Positions 33,967 through 43,326 are shown, counted from the stretch's first letter. The stretch: DNA of 64,000 nucleotides from Sinomonas cyclohexanicum (GCF_020886775.1 NZ_AP024525.1:4030001-4094000); one strand, 5' to 3'. Made by a program: numbers and translations. The notes: a model not told the origin generated them from the sequence alone.

Positions 33967-35468
33967 TGGCGAAGATCAGCCTCGTCGACGTCTCGCTCCG
34001 CGACGGCAACCAGAGCCTCTGGGGCGCCACGGGCATCACGACGCGCATGGTGCGCGGCGTCGCCCCGCTCCTGGACCGGGTGGGCTACCGGACCCTCGAG
34101 CTGGTCTCGAGCACGCTCATGGCCACGGCCGTCCGCTACCACGCGGAGGACCCGTGGGAGAAGATCCGCGTGGCCCGGCAGCTCGCCCCGAACACGCAGC
34201 TCGGCTTCCTCACCACGGGCAAGCGGTTCATCACGTTCGGCCGCACGCCGGACGCGGTGTTCGAGCTCGCGTTCACGCTCCTGGCCCGCAACGGCGTCCG
34301 GAAGCTGTGGGTCATCGACCCGATGCATGACATGGAGGGCGCCAAGCGCACCGCCGCGATGGCCAAGCGCGTGGGCTTCGAGGAGGTCATCGGCGGGGTC
34401 TGCTACACGATCAGCCCGGTCCACACCCCGGAGTACTTCGCCGAGAAGGCCGGAGAGCTCTCGGACAGCCCGGACATCGACGGCGTGTACCTCAAGGACC
34501 CCTCCGGCATCCTCACGCCGGACAGCGTCCGCACCCTCGTCCCGGCGCTTCAGGCCTCGCTCGGCGCGACGACCGGTGGCCCGCAGCTGCGCGAGGTCCA
34601 CTCCCACTCGACTACGGGCCTCTCCCCCATCACGCTCCTCGAGGCCGCGGACCTCGGCGTCGAGACGCTGCACTGCGGGCTGCCGCCGCTCGCTGACGGG
34701 CCCTCGCACCCGAAGGCGCAGCAGCTCGTCGCGAACCTGCGCGCCCGCGGGCACGAGGTGGACGTGGACGTCGAGGCGATGGACCGCGCCTCCGAGTACC
34801 TGACACGGCAGGCGCGCATCAAGCGCCTCCCCCAGGGCCGGCCCGCCCAGTACGACGAGGCCTACTACAAGCACACGATCCCCGGCGGCGTGCAGTCCAC
34901 GACCCGCCGCCAGCTGGCCGAGATCCGCCGTCCCGAGCTGTTCGACGCCGTCATCGAGGAGTCCCTCCAGGTCCGCGAGGACCTCGGCTGGCCGATCGTC
35001 ATGACCCCATTCGCGCAGTACATCGTGGCGCAGGCCGCGCTCAATGTCATCGCCGGCGAGCGCTACAAGACCATCTCGAACGAGGTCGTGGACCTGCTCC
35101 GCGGAGACTTCGGCCCCCTCCCGGGCAAGGTCAACGAGGACCTCCTCGACCGGGCCCTCGCCACGCCGCGGGGGCGCGAGAAGGCGGCCGACGGCGACGA
35201 GGTCACCCTCCGCGGTCTTCGGCAGCAGTTCGGGATCCACCTGAGCGACGAGGAGCTGCTCCTGCGCGCGGTCATGCCGGCCGAGCAGGTCGATCGGATG
35301 GTGGCCGCGAAGAAGAAGTCGACGACCGCGACGCTCGCCGGGCTGCTCGCAGCGGCCGGGTCGCCGTCGTCGGGCCTGTCGGTCTCCGTCAGCTCCGGCG
35401 ACACGAAGTTCTCCATCAGTCGAGACGCGAATCCTGCAGACAGCGCAGCCAAGGAGGCGACTGCATGA
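33966..35468 (+). CDS. 5S-type biotin carboxyltransferase, divergent active site
   Basis: A 500-residue TIM-barrel carboxyltransferase related to transcarboxylase 5S, oxaloacetate decarboxylase alpha and the pyruvate carboxylase CT domain. Seen: metal Asp in SLRDGNQSLW, the carboxylatable-Lys region VYLKDPSGILTP, and metal histidines in REVHSHSTTGL. Known pyruvate/oxaloacetate enzymes have RDAHQS at the first motif; here it is RDGNQS, so the acceptor is probably not pyruvate. Linked downstream to dikinase-like proteins and acetoacetyl-CoA synthetase, it is my candidate for transferring CO2 to a ketone enol(ate). The stop overlaps the HAD gene start. Confidence 0.85.
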   Translation: MAKISLVDVSLRDGNQSLWGATGITTRMVRGVAPLLDRVGYRTLELVSSTLMATAVRYHAEDPWEKIRVARQLAPNTQLGFLTTGKRFITFGRTPDAVFELAFTLLARNGVRKLWVIDPMHDMEGAKRTAAMAKRVGFEEVIGGVCYTISPVHTPEYFAEKAGELSDSPDIDGVYLKDPSGILTPDSVRTLVPALQASLGATTGGPQLREVHSHSTTGLSPITLLEAADLGVETLHCGLPPLADGPSHPKAQQLVANLRARGHEVDVDVEAMDRASEYLTRQARIKRLPQGRPAQYDEAYYKHTIPGGVQSTTRRQLAEIRRPELFDAVIEESLQVREDLGWPIVMTPFAQYIVAQAALNVIAGERYKTISNEVVDLLRGDFGPLPGKVNEDLLDRALATPRGREKAADGDEVTLRGLRQQFGIHLSDEELLLRAVMPAEQVDRMVAAKKKSTTATLAGLLAAAGSPSSGLSVSVSSGDTKFSISRDANPADSAAKEATA

Positions 35469-36356
35469 ACCCCACCAGCATCGAGCAGATCCGGGCCTGG
35501 GTCATCGACGTGGACGGCTGCCTCATGCGCACCACGAAGGCCGGCGGCGCGGGCGGGGAGGCGATGCCCGGCGCGGCGGAGCTCGTCACGTTCCTCCACG
35601 GCCGCGGCGACCGCGTGCTCGTGTGCACGAACGCGTCACAGCAGCCGCCCCGCCCGCGTCTACGCGGAGCACCTGCGCGCCCACGGCCTCGACATCCCGG
35701 ACGAGGACTTCGTCACTGCCGGCTCCGCGGCGGCGGAGTACCTCTCGATCCACCACCCCGGGGCGACCGTCCTCGCCGTCGGCGGCGCCGGGATCACGGA
35801 GCCGCTCGCGGCGAACGGGCACCCGCTCGCCGACCCTGACAGTGCCGGTTCGGCGAGCGGCGAGCTGGCCGACGTCGTGCTGGTGGGTGCGGACGACTCC
35901 TACACGAGTGCGCAGCTGAACGCGGCGGCCCTCGCTGTCGACGCCGGAGCGCCGCTCTACACGACCGTGGACGTGCCGTGGTTCCACGGCGGGATCCAGA
36001 AGTCGCTCGTGGTCTCAGGCGCGGTCGCGCACGCGATCGGCTGGGCCGCCGGCGTCACGCCGACCGTCCTGGGCAAGCCGTCCCCCGCCCTCGGCGAGGC
36101 ACTGATGCACAGGATCGGCGAGGCTGCCGCGGATGCGCCTGCCTCTGCCGGCAGCCGCGTCGCCGTCGTGGGCGACGCGATCGTCGAGACCCAGCTGGCC
36201 AGGAGCATGGGCGCGGTGAGCGTGCTCGTGCTCACGGGCTCGACCACGCCGGAGAAGCTCGCCCAGCGGAGGGGTGCGGATGTGCCGGACCTCGCCCTCC
36301 CGGGGGTCGCAGACCTCCACACCCTCCTGACCAACGCTGTCCTCCCCACCCCCTGA
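35465..36356 (+). pseudogene. NagD-like HAD phosphatase, frameshifted
   Basis: HAD subfamily IIA phosphatase. Frame from ATG 35465 gives the nucleophile motif WVIDVDGCLMRTT and motif II VLVCTNASQQPP. After about 35651 the family sequence continues in another frame with VYAEHLRAHGLDIPDEDFVT, then LGKPSPALGEAL (Lys) and VVGDAIVETQLARSMG (motif IV). The break coincides with a CCCC run at 35648-35651, one C too many, so it is a single-base insertion: real or sequencing error. Coupled to the transferase by ATGA. An HAD protein also belongs to phenylphosphate carboxylase, a mechanistic parallel. Confidence 0.8.
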
Positions 36357-36383
36357 CTCCTTCCAACGCAGTAAGGAACCCCG

Positions 36384-38273
36384 ATGTCCCTCGACAACAC
36401 CCGCCGCTTCCCGTTCTTCTCCGAGGCCTCCGCCCCCGCCGGCGGCGAAGGCTGGCAGTCCATGTACCCGTACTACCTCGTCCCTTCCGAGGAGACGCAG
36501 AAGCACGAGGACGCCCAGTTCTGGTTCGCCGACACGATGCACTGGTCGCGCGGCGCGCACCCGTTCGACAGCATCGGCGCGGAGGCCGTGTACCTCGGTG
36601 TCGGCACGTTCAGCACGCGCATCTTCGCTCTGCCGGTCTCGCTCGGCCTCGACGTGCGCATGTACAACGGCTACGTCTACATCTCCCCGCTCGCCGTGAC
36701 CGACCCGGCGCAGATCCAGGCGCGCGCCGCCGTCTTCCAGGAGCGCGCCGGCTACTACTACGCCAACTGGGACGAGCTCTACGGCAAGTGGAAGGCCAAG
36801 ATGGACAATGCCATCGCCTCGCTCGAGACCATCACCTTCCCGCCCCTCACCGAGTACGACCCCGCGGAGGTCGTCTTCGAGGCCAAGGGCACCTCTGAGT
36901 CCCTCGCGGTCATCGAGAACTACCACCGCCTCATCGACGAGTTCTTCAAGATCTGGCAGTACCATTTCGAGTTCCTGAACCTCGGCTACGGCGGGTACAT
37001 CACGTTCTTCCAGTTCTGCAAGCAGGCGTTCCCGCTCGTGACCGAGCAGCAGATCTCCCGCATGGTGGCGGGCGTGGACGTGCTCGCGTTCCGCCCGGAC
37101 GACGAGCTGCGCGCCCTCGCCGCCAAGGCCAACGAGCTCGGCCTCGTCGAGGTCCTCGCCGGCGAGGGCGCCCCCGAGGCGATCCTCGCCCGGATCGCGG
37201 CCGCCCCGCGCGGCGACGAGTGGGTCGCGGCGTTCAACGCCGCCAAGGACCCGTGGTTCAACTACTTCACCGAGTACGGGTTCACGCACGATCAGGTCAC
37301 GTGGGCCCAGGACCTCTCCGTGCCGCTCAAGAACATCGCCCGGTACGCGACCAAGATCGCCGCGGGCGAGGACATCTCCCGCCCGATCGAGCGCCTCCGC
37401 GAGGAGCGCGACGAGATCGTCGCCGAGTACCGCGCACTGCTCGCCCCGGCCGAGGCCGCCCAGTTCGACGAGCTCCTCGGTCTGGCCCGCACGGTGTTCC
37501 CCTACATCGAGGAGCACAACATCTACGTGGAGCACTGGTCCCACAACGTGTTCTGGCAGAAGGCCGACAAGCTCGCGCAGTTCCTCGTCTCGGCGGGCTT
37601 CCTGGCGGACAAGGAGGACTTCTACTACCTCAACCGCTTCGAGGTGGACCAGGTGCTCTTCGACGTGGTCGACTCGTGGGCCATCGGCGTCGAGGCCCGC
37701 GGGAAGCGCCGCTGGAACGCGGAGATCGAGCGCCGCAAGCCAATCGTCGCGGCCCTCCAGTCGGTGCCGGCAGCCCCGGCGTACGGCATCCCGCCGGAGC
37801 AGGTCACGGACCCCTTCGCGGTCATGAACTACGGCGTCACCACCGAGCGCGTCAACGACTGGCTCGGCTCCTCGGACAAGTCCGCTGCCGGCCTCAACGG
37901 CATCCCGGGCTCCATGGGCGTCGTCGAGGGCCCCGTGCGCGTGCTGCGCTCGGAGAACGACCTGCCGCAGCTGCAGCCCGGCGAGATCCTCGTGGCACCC
38001 ATCACCGCGCCGTCGTGGGCCGCGGCGTTCTCCGTGGCCGCGGGCGTCATCACGGACATCGGCGGCATGATGTGCCACGCCGCGATCGTCTGCCGCGAGT
38101 ACGGTCTCCCCGCCGTCGTCGGCACCGGGTTCGCGACGGCGCGCCTCACCACCGGGCAGCGCGTGCGGATCGACGGGCGCAAGGGAACGGTCGAGCTGCT
38201 GGACGCTCCTGCCGCGGACGACGGCGCGCCCTCCGCGGGCGCCGACGCCACCGACACGTCCGCCTTGGTCTGA
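36384..38273 (+). CDS. PEP-synthase-like protein, catalytic-histidine subunit
   Basis: A 629-residue protein with the phosphohistidine swivelling domain of PEP-utilising enzymes at its C-terminus: ITDIGGMMCHAAIVCREYGL, with catalytic His565, followed by PAVVGTGFAT. The first 500 residues form a large helical region without the PEP synthase ATP-grasp part, which is supplied by the next gene. This two-protein split is that of phenylphosphate synthase (alpha plus beta). Start ATG 36384 after AAGGAA. I infer phosphorylation of an enol or phenol oxygen. Confidence 0.75.
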   Translation: MSLDNTRRFPFFSEASAPAGGEGWQSMYPYYLVPSEETQKHEDAQFWFADTMHWSRGAHPFDSIGAEAVYLGVGTFSTRIFALPVSLGLDVRMYNGYVYISPLAVTDPAQIQARAAVFQERAGYYYANWDELYGKWKAKMDNAIASLETITFPPLTEYDPAEVVFEAKGTSESLAVIENYHRLIDEFFKIWQYHFEFLNLGYGGYITFFQFCKQAFPLVTEQQISRMVAGVDVLAFRPDDELRALAAKANELGLVEVLAGEGAPEAILARIAAAPRGDEWVAAFNAAKDPWFNYFTEYGFTHDQVTWAQDLSVPLKNIARYATKIAAGEDISRPIERLREERDEIVAEYRALLAPAEAAQFDELLGLARTVFPYIEEHNIYVEHWSHNVFWQKADKLAQFLVSAGFLADKEDFYYLNRFEVDQVLFDVVDSWAIGVEARGKRRWNAEIERRKPIVAALQSVPAAPAYGIPPEQVTDPFAVMNYGVTTERVNDWLGSSDKSAAGLNGIPGSMGVVEGPVRVLRSENDLPQLQPGEILVAPITAPSWAAAFSVAAGVITDIGGMMCHAAIVCREYGLPAVVGTGFATARLTTGQRVRIDGRKGTVELLDAPAADDGAPSAGADATDTSALV

Positions 38274-38299
38274 GCCGAGCCCCGAGAGGAGATCCACCG

Positions 38300-39391
38300 A
38301 TGTTCACGCTGCACTTCAGCGACCCAGCCTGCCGCGACGTCCGGGAGACCGGCGGCAAGGCCAAGAGCCTCGCCGACATGACGGCCAACGAGCTGCCCGT
38401 GGCGCCGGGCTTCGCCGTCACCGCGGAGGCGTACCGCCACTTCCTCGGCTCGACCGGGTTGGGCGAGACGATCGGACGCGTCCTGGACGAACCCCTCGAT
38501 CCGCATGACCTCGCCGCCCTCGAGCGCACCGGCGAGGAGCTCATGAGAGCCGTCCGCGCCACCGCCCTGCCGGAGGACGTCACAGAGTCCATCCGCGACG
38601 CGTACGCGTCGCTGTGCTCGGAGACCGGGCTCGAGGACGTCTCCGTCGCCGTGCGCTCGAGCGCCACCTCGGAGGACTCGGCCGGAGCCTCGTTCGCCGG
38701 CGAGTTCGAGACCTGGGTCGACGTCACGGGCGCCGAGGACGTGATCGCGCACGTCCTCAAGTGCTACGAGAGCGTCTTCGCGCCCCGCGTGCTCGGCTAC
38801 GCGATCGAGCAGGACCTCGACCCGCGGACCATCGAGATGGCCGTCGTCATCCAGAAGGTCGTGCGGGCCCGGGCCGCCGGCGTCATGTTCACACTGAGCC
38901 CCACGAGCGGCGACCGCTCGAAGATCGTGCTCGAGGCCAGCTGGGGCCTGGGCCTGTCCGTGGTGGGCGGCGAGGTCACCCCGGACCGGTTCCTCGTGGA
39001 AAAGATCGGCCTGGAGATCGCGGACCGGACGCCCGGCGACAAGCGGATCGAGTACCGCACGGGCACGGCGCCGACGCCGGTCGAGGAATCCCGCTGGACC
39101 GAGCTCTGCCTCGACGACGCTGAGGTCATCGCCCTGGCCACCCTCGGCAAGCGGCTCGAACGCATCCACGGGTCGGCGCAGGACATCGAGTTCGCGGTGG
39201 ACGAAGAGCTGCCCGAGGGGGCCAACATCGTCCTCCTGCAGTGCCGCCCGGAGACCGTGTGGAGCGGCGCCGAGCGCAAGCCCGCGTTCGACGCCTCCGC
39301 CGGGATGATGTCCTGGATCACCGGGTCGATCTCCGGCGGGACCACGCCTCCCGGCCACACGCACGATCTCGCGCACAAGCACTCGGCCTAG
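38300..39391 (+). CDS. PEP-synthase-like protein, ATP-binding subunit
   Basis: A 363-residue match to the N-terminal ATP-grasp (PPDK_N) domain of PEP synthase. Seen: ETGGKAKSLADMTANELPVA, VAVRSSATSEDSAGASFAGE (nucleotide lid), ARAAGVMFTLSPTSGDRSKI, the ATP region EASWGLGLSVVGGEVTPDRF and IVLLQCRPETVWS. It has no swivelling histidine, so it must act with the preceding protein. ATG 38300 has a GAGGAGA site, 26 bases after that gene. The tail is rich in His and Gly (PPGHTHDLAHKHS). Confidence 0.82.
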   Translation: MFTLHFSDPACRDVRETGGKAKSLADMTANELPVAPGFAVTAEAYRHFLGSTGLGETIGRVLDEPLDPHDLAALERTGEELMRAVRATALPEDVTESIRDAYASLCSETGLEDVSVAVRSSATSEDSAGASFAGEFETWVDVTGAEDVIAHVLKCYESVFAPRVLGYAIEQDLDPRTIEMAVVIQKVVRARAAGVMFTLSPTSGDRSKIVLEASWGLGLSVVGGEVTPDRFLVEKIGLEIADRTPGDKRIEYRTGTAPTPVEESRWTELCLDDAEVIALATLGKRLERIHGSAQDIEFAVDEELPEGANIVLLQCRPETVWSGAERKPAFDASAGMMSWITGSISGGTTPPGHTHDLAHKHSA

Positions 39392-39406
39392 GGGAACAGC
39401 ACCATC

Positions 39407-41446
39407 ATGACGACGACGCCCACCTCGGCACCGACCGCCGGATCCGCCGCCCGGCAGGGCAGGCTCCTCCGCCCCGCCCCGCCCAGGGAGGACTGGAACC
39501 GGTATCGCCTCGGCCGTTTCCTGCTCCGCGCCGAGCTCGCGACAGGCCGCACGTTCGCCGACTACGAGGAGGCCTGGCGCTGGAGCGTCGAGGACCTCGA
39601 GGGGTTCTGGCAGCTCGTGTGGGACGAGTCGGACATCATCGCGCACACGCCGCCCGAGAGGGTTCTCGGGCGGCGCGCGATGCCGGGCGCGGAATGGTTC
39701 CCCGGGGCCACGCTCAACTACGCCGAGCACGTGGTGCGGGCGCTGCGGGAGCGGGGCGACGCCGTCGTGCTCAAGTCCCGCAGCCAGACGCGGGCGGCGA
39801 GCGAGTGGACGGGGAACCGGCTGCTCGAGGAGATCGGGCGGCTGCAGGCGGGGTACCGGCGTCTCGGGCTCGAGGCGGGCGACCGCGTGGCCGGGTACCT
39901 GCCCAACACCCCCGAGGCCCTCGCGGCGTACCTCGCCGCCGCGGGAATGGGGCTCGTGTGGGCCGCGGTGCCGCCGGAGATGGGGCCGCGCAGCGCGATC
40001 GACCGGTTCGGGCAGCTGGACCCGAAGCTGCTCATCACCCTCGACGGGTACCGGTGGGGCGCGCGGGACGTGCCGCGGCTCGCCGAGCTCGAGGAGATCC
40101 GGCAGGCTCTGCCGGGTGCCGCCGTCGTGCTTCTGCGCTATCTGGACGCGGATGCGCAGATACCGGACGGCATCGGGACGTACGAGGAGCTGCGTGCCGA
40201 GCCGGGCGAGTTCGAGGCGGTACCGGTGCCGTTCGCGCACCCGCTGACGGTGCTGTTCTCGTCGGGGACCACGGGGAAGCCGAAGGCGATCGTGCACTCG
40301 CACGGCGGCATCCTGCTCGAGCACTCCAAGGCGATCCCGCTGCAGTTCGACCTCGGGCCCGATGACCTCGCGTTCTGGTACACGACCACCGGGTGGATGG
40401 TGTGGACGCTCATGGTGTCCTCGCTGCTGACCGGCTGCGGGCTCGTGCTCGTGGACGGGGATCCGGGGTGGCCGGCGCTCGACGGCGAGTGGTCCCAGTG
40501 GGCGGTCGCCGCCGAGACCGGCGCGACGTACCTCGCGTCCGGGTCCGCGTACCTCGCCGCGTGCGCGAAGGCCGGGCTGCGCCCGGGCTCGCGCTGGGAC
40601 CTGGGCCGGCTGCGGGAGATCAACTGCTCCGGCTCGGCGCTCTCCGCCGAGGCGGCGGAGTGGGTGTACGACGCCGTGTCGCCGACCGTGCTCCTCGGCC
40701 CCACCTCGGGCGGGACGGACGTGTGCACAGCATTCGTGGGAGGGACCTTCCTCACCGAGGTGCGCGCCGGGGAGATGTCCTGCCGGGCGCTGGGGGCGGA
40801 CGTTGCTGCGTGGTCACCGGCCGGGGAGCCCGCGGCCGTGGGCGAGCCCGGGGAGCTCGTGGTCAAGCAGCCGATGCCGTCGATGCCGACCGGGTTCTGG
40901 GGCCCGGACGGCGCCCAGCGGTACCGGGACTCGTACTTCCACACCTTCGAGGGCGTGTGGTGCCACGGCGACTGGCTCGTGCACACTGCGGACGGCGGGT
41001 GGATGATCACCGGGCGGTCCGACGCGACACTCAACCGCGGCGGGGTGCGGCTCGGGACAGCCGAGTTCTACGCGGTCCTGGACCAGGCGCCGGGCGTGGC
41101 GGACTCGATGGTGCTGCACTTCGAGGACGGCAGCGGGATGGGCAAGCTCGTGCTCGCGGTGGTGCCGTCTCCTGGGGCAGATCCGGACGAGCTCGCGGCG
41201 GGGCTGCGGCGCCTCATCCGCACCCAGCTCTCGCCGCGGCATGTGCCGGACGTTGTGGTGGCCGTGCCCAGCGTGCCGCGGTCCTCAATCGGCAAGCGTC
41301 TCGAGGTCCCGCTCAAGCGGATCGTCCTGGGTGCGGAGGCGACGAACGTCGTCGACCGCGGCGTGCTCGTGGATCCCGACGGGCTCGACGCGACGGTCGC
41401 CGCGATCCGCGCGGCGCTCGGGCATGACAGGCCCCCGACGGCATGA
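39407..41446 (+). CDS. Acetoacetyl-CoA synthetase (acetoacetate-CoA ligase)
   Basis: ANL-superfamily ligase of 679 residues, the typical length for acetoacetyl-CoA synthetases. P-loop region FSSGTTGKPKAIVHSHGGIL with the AACS-specific HSHGGILLEHSK; TTTGWMVWTLMVSSL; GDWLVHTADGGWMITGRSDA; and a C-terminal lysine region SSIGKRLEVPLKRI. It starts 15 bases after the ATP-binding subunit. It would activate acetoacetate to acetoacetyl-CoA for thiolysis, which makes acetoacetate the likely product of the upstream carboxylation. Confidence 0.88.
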   Translation: MTTTPTSAPTAGSAARQGRLLRPAPPREDWNRYRLGRFLLRAELATGRTFADYEEAWRWSVEDLEGFWQLVWDESDIIAHTPPERVLGRRAMPGAEWFPGATLNYAEHVVRALRERGDAVVLKSRSQTRAASEWTGNRLLEEIGRLQAGYRRLGLEAGDRVAGYLPNTPEALAAYLAAAGMGLVWAAVPPEMGPRSAIDRFGQLDPKLLITLDGYRWGARDVPRLAELEEIRQALPGAAVVLLRYLDADAQIPDGIGTYEELRAEPGEFEAVPVPFAHPLTVLFSSGTTGKPKAIVHSHGGILLEHSKAIPLQFDLGPDDLAFWYTTTGWMVWTLMVSSLLTGCGLVLVDGDPGWPALDGEWSQWAVAAETGATYLASGSAYLAACAKAGLRPGSRWDLGRLREINCSGSALSAEAAEWVYDAVSPTVLLGPTSGGTDVCTAFVGGTFLTEVRAGEMSCRALGADVAAWSPAGEPAAVGEPGELVVKQPMPSMPTGFWGPDGAQRYRDSYFHTFEGVWCHGDWLVHTADGGWMITGRSDATLNRGGVRLGTAEFYAVLDQAPGVADSMVLHFEDGSGMGKLVLAVVPSPGADPDELAAGLRRLIRTQLSPRHVPDVVVAVPSVPRSSIGKRLEVPLKRIVLGAEATNVVDRGVLVDPDGLDATVAAIRAALGHDRPPTA

Positions 41447-41458
41447 CAGGCGCTGGCG

Positions 41459-41512
41459 CGGGCCTGCTGTGCCGCTTCGGGCCTGCTGTGCCGCTTCGGG
41501 CCTGCTGTGACG
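41459..41512. repeat. 19-bp tandem repeat, almost three copies
   Basis: CGGGCCTGCTGTGCCGCTT is repeated head to tail at 41459, 41478 and 41497; the third copy breaks off after 13-16 bases. It lies in the gap between the ligase and the convergent IclR gene. The rest of the gap (to 41593) shows nothing recognisable. Confidence 0.8.
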
Positions 41513-41593
41513 GGATCATCGTGGAGACCCCGTACTCCGGATGGTCTGGGCCCCGGCGGCTCACCTCTGTCCGGGAGCTGGGGTCCGCGCCGG

Positions 41594-42379
41594 TCAGCCG
41601 TGGGGGCCGCCGGCGAGCCTGGACTCGATCCCGGTGGCAGTCGCCCTCAGCGCCTCGACGATCCCCGGCATAGCGGGGCGCTTGAAGCGCGAGGCGGGGA
41701 TCGCCGTCGTGATCGCGGCGACGACCTGTCCGGCCGGCCCGTGGACCGCGACGCCGAGGCCCACCACGCCGGACTCCGTCTCCTCGAAGTTGGTCCCGAA
41801 GCCCGCGCGGCGAACGTCGGCCATGGCGCGTTTGAGCCGGCCGATGGACCCGATCGGGCTCGTGGGCCAGGGCGGAAGGCCGTTGCGGTAGAGCTCCTCG
41901 AGGTCAGCGTTGCTCATCTCGGCCAGGATCGCCTTGCCCCCGGCCGAGGCGAAGGCCGGCATCTGATCGCCCTGACGCACAGTGACCCGCAGGACGGCGT
42001 CCGCTTCCACCCCGTCGACGAACATGATGTTCCCACCGCGGCGGATCATCAGCTGGACGGTCTCCCCGAGCCGGTCGGCGAGCTCGTGCAGCGGGACCTC
42101 GGCGGCCTTGCGCAGCTGGGACATCGAGGGCCCGTGCGCGCGGTCGGGCTGCATCGCGGGCCCGATGCGGTACCGGCGGTCCCCGGTGCGGGCGGCGAAG
42201 TCCCGCAGCACGAACGTGGCCAGCATGCGGTGCGCGGTCGACGGCGCGATCCCCAGCGCCTCCGAGGTCTCCTTCACCGACAGCGAGCCCCGCTCGCGCA
42301 GGAGCTCCACGAGCCGCAGCGTCCGGTCGACGGACTCGATCGGTGACGCCTCTGCGGCGCGGGGCGGCTCCTGACTCAT
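41594..42379 (-). CDS. IclR-family regulator of the carboxylation cluster
   Basis: A 261-residue IclR protein: winged helix LSVKETSEALGIAPSTAHRM and effector domain TVQLMIRRGGNIMFVDGVEA, FASAGGKAILAEMS. ATG 42379 used; ATG 42391 is possible and neither has a good ribosome site. It is convergent with the ligase gene, the usual place for a regulator at the end of a cluster, and probably controls the operon through the ATTCCC-N5-GGGAAT site near 31887. Confidence 0.83.
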   Translation of the reverse strand: MSQEPPRAAEASPIESVDRTLRLVELLRERGSLSVKETSEALGIAPSTAHRMLATFVLRDFAARTGDRRYRIGPAMQPDRAHGPSMSQLRKAAEVPLHELADRLGETVQLMIRRGGNIMFVDGVEADAVLRVTVRQGDQMPAFASAGGKAILAEMSNADLEELYRNGLPPWPTSPIGSIGRLKRAMADVRRAGFGTNFEETESGVVGLGVAVHGPAGQVVAAITTAIPASRFKRPAMPGIVEALRATATGIESRLAGGPHG

Positions 42380-42423
42380 GCGGCCATTCAACCACCGGTA
42401 GCGCCGCCCACCCTGCGGAGCGG

Positions 42424-43326
42424 TCAGGTCCTGATCTCGTCGAGGAGCTGGCAGAGCATCAGGTCAAGTGCCGAGTGGTCGATGCCCAGCGAGAACACGT
42501 CTGATGTATGGAGGTGCCCGGGATCGACCACGAAGTGCGGGAGTCTTCCGCGCGTCCGGAACCGTTCGGCGAGCAGGAGGAATGCCTGCTCCTGGAAGTC
42601 CGGGGGATCGAATTCGGCCACGACGGCCAACAACGGCCCGGGCCACGCGGCCAGGCCCGCCACCGAGGACCGTGCCCGGAGGTCGCCGTCATCAGTGCCG
42701 TAGTACATCCCCACGAGGTTCCTGTGCTGTCCTTGGGTCGACGCTGGGGCGTAGATGCCGGACACGAGTGCAAGGGCCGCGATGCCTCCGGTTTCGCCGC
42801 CTCCATGGCCGGCTATGAACGATCCAACGTGCGCTGCCCCAGCGGAGTCTCCGGCGAGGACAATGCGGCCTGGATCCCCGCCATACGCGGAGATGTTGCC
42901 CCGGACCCACGCGAGGGCAGACGCGACATCCTCGGCCGCCGCAGGCCACGTGTGCTCGGGGGCCAGGCGGTAGTCGATGACGACGGCGACGGCGCCGTGG
43001 CGGCAGGCCCAGGCGCCGATGTTGTCGCAGTGCGTCGTGCCGGGAAGCCACTTGGTGCCACCGACGAAGCCGCCACCGGGCGCCCACACCAGCACCGGCG
43101 CCCGGTTGTCCCTGGCCCCCGGGTCGTAGTGGACGTCGAGGCGCTGGCGAGGGTCTGGACCATACGCCGCGTCCCGTTCGATTCCGGGGGCCGTGTATCC
43201 GCGCCGCTCGTGCGGTTCGCGCAGCAGCTCAAGGATCGCCCCGACCGTTTGGGGCGTGAAGGGACTCCGCGCCAGCTCGCGGAAGGCATCGCGGAAGCTT
43301 CCCGGAGAGGAAGGAGTATCCGTCAC
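42424..43326 (-). CDS. Alpha/beta hydrolase (esterase)
   Basis: A 300-residue alpha/beta-hydrolase-fold-3-like enzyme. Oxyanion region VLVWAPGGGFVGGTKW and nucleophile elbow VLAGDSAGAAHVG, with VVIDYRLAPEHTWPAAAEDV typical of hormone-sensitive-lipase relatives; the catalytic His lies near DPGHLHTSD. GTG 43326 follows AGGAGG. It is 68 bases after the unknown gene 43395-44372 on the same strand and may form an operon with it. Confidence 0.83.
   Translation of the reverse strand: MTDTPSSPGSFRDAFRELARSPFTPQTVGAILELLREPHERRGYTAPGIERDAAYGPDPRQRLDVHYDPGARDNRAPVLVWAPGGGFVGGTKWLPGTTHCDNIGAWACRHGAVAVVIDYRLAPEHTWPAAAEDVASALAWVRGNISAYGGDPGRIVLAGDSAGAAHVGSFIAGHGGGETGGIAALALVSGIYAPASTQGQHRNLVGMYYGTDDGDLRARSSVAGLAAWPGPLLAVVAEFDPPDFQEQAFLLLAERFRTRGRLPHFVVDPGHLHTSDVFSLGIDHSALDLMLCQLLDEIRT

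Noticed and set aside
36986-38760. Alternative minus-strand genes within the carboxylation operon
   Set aside because: No plausible starts or motifs; the operon is continuous on the plus strand with tight spacing.
36015-40324. Long minus-strand open frames opposite the dikinase and ligase genes
   Set aside because: No recognisable domains, biased composition; the plus strand carries all conserved motifs.
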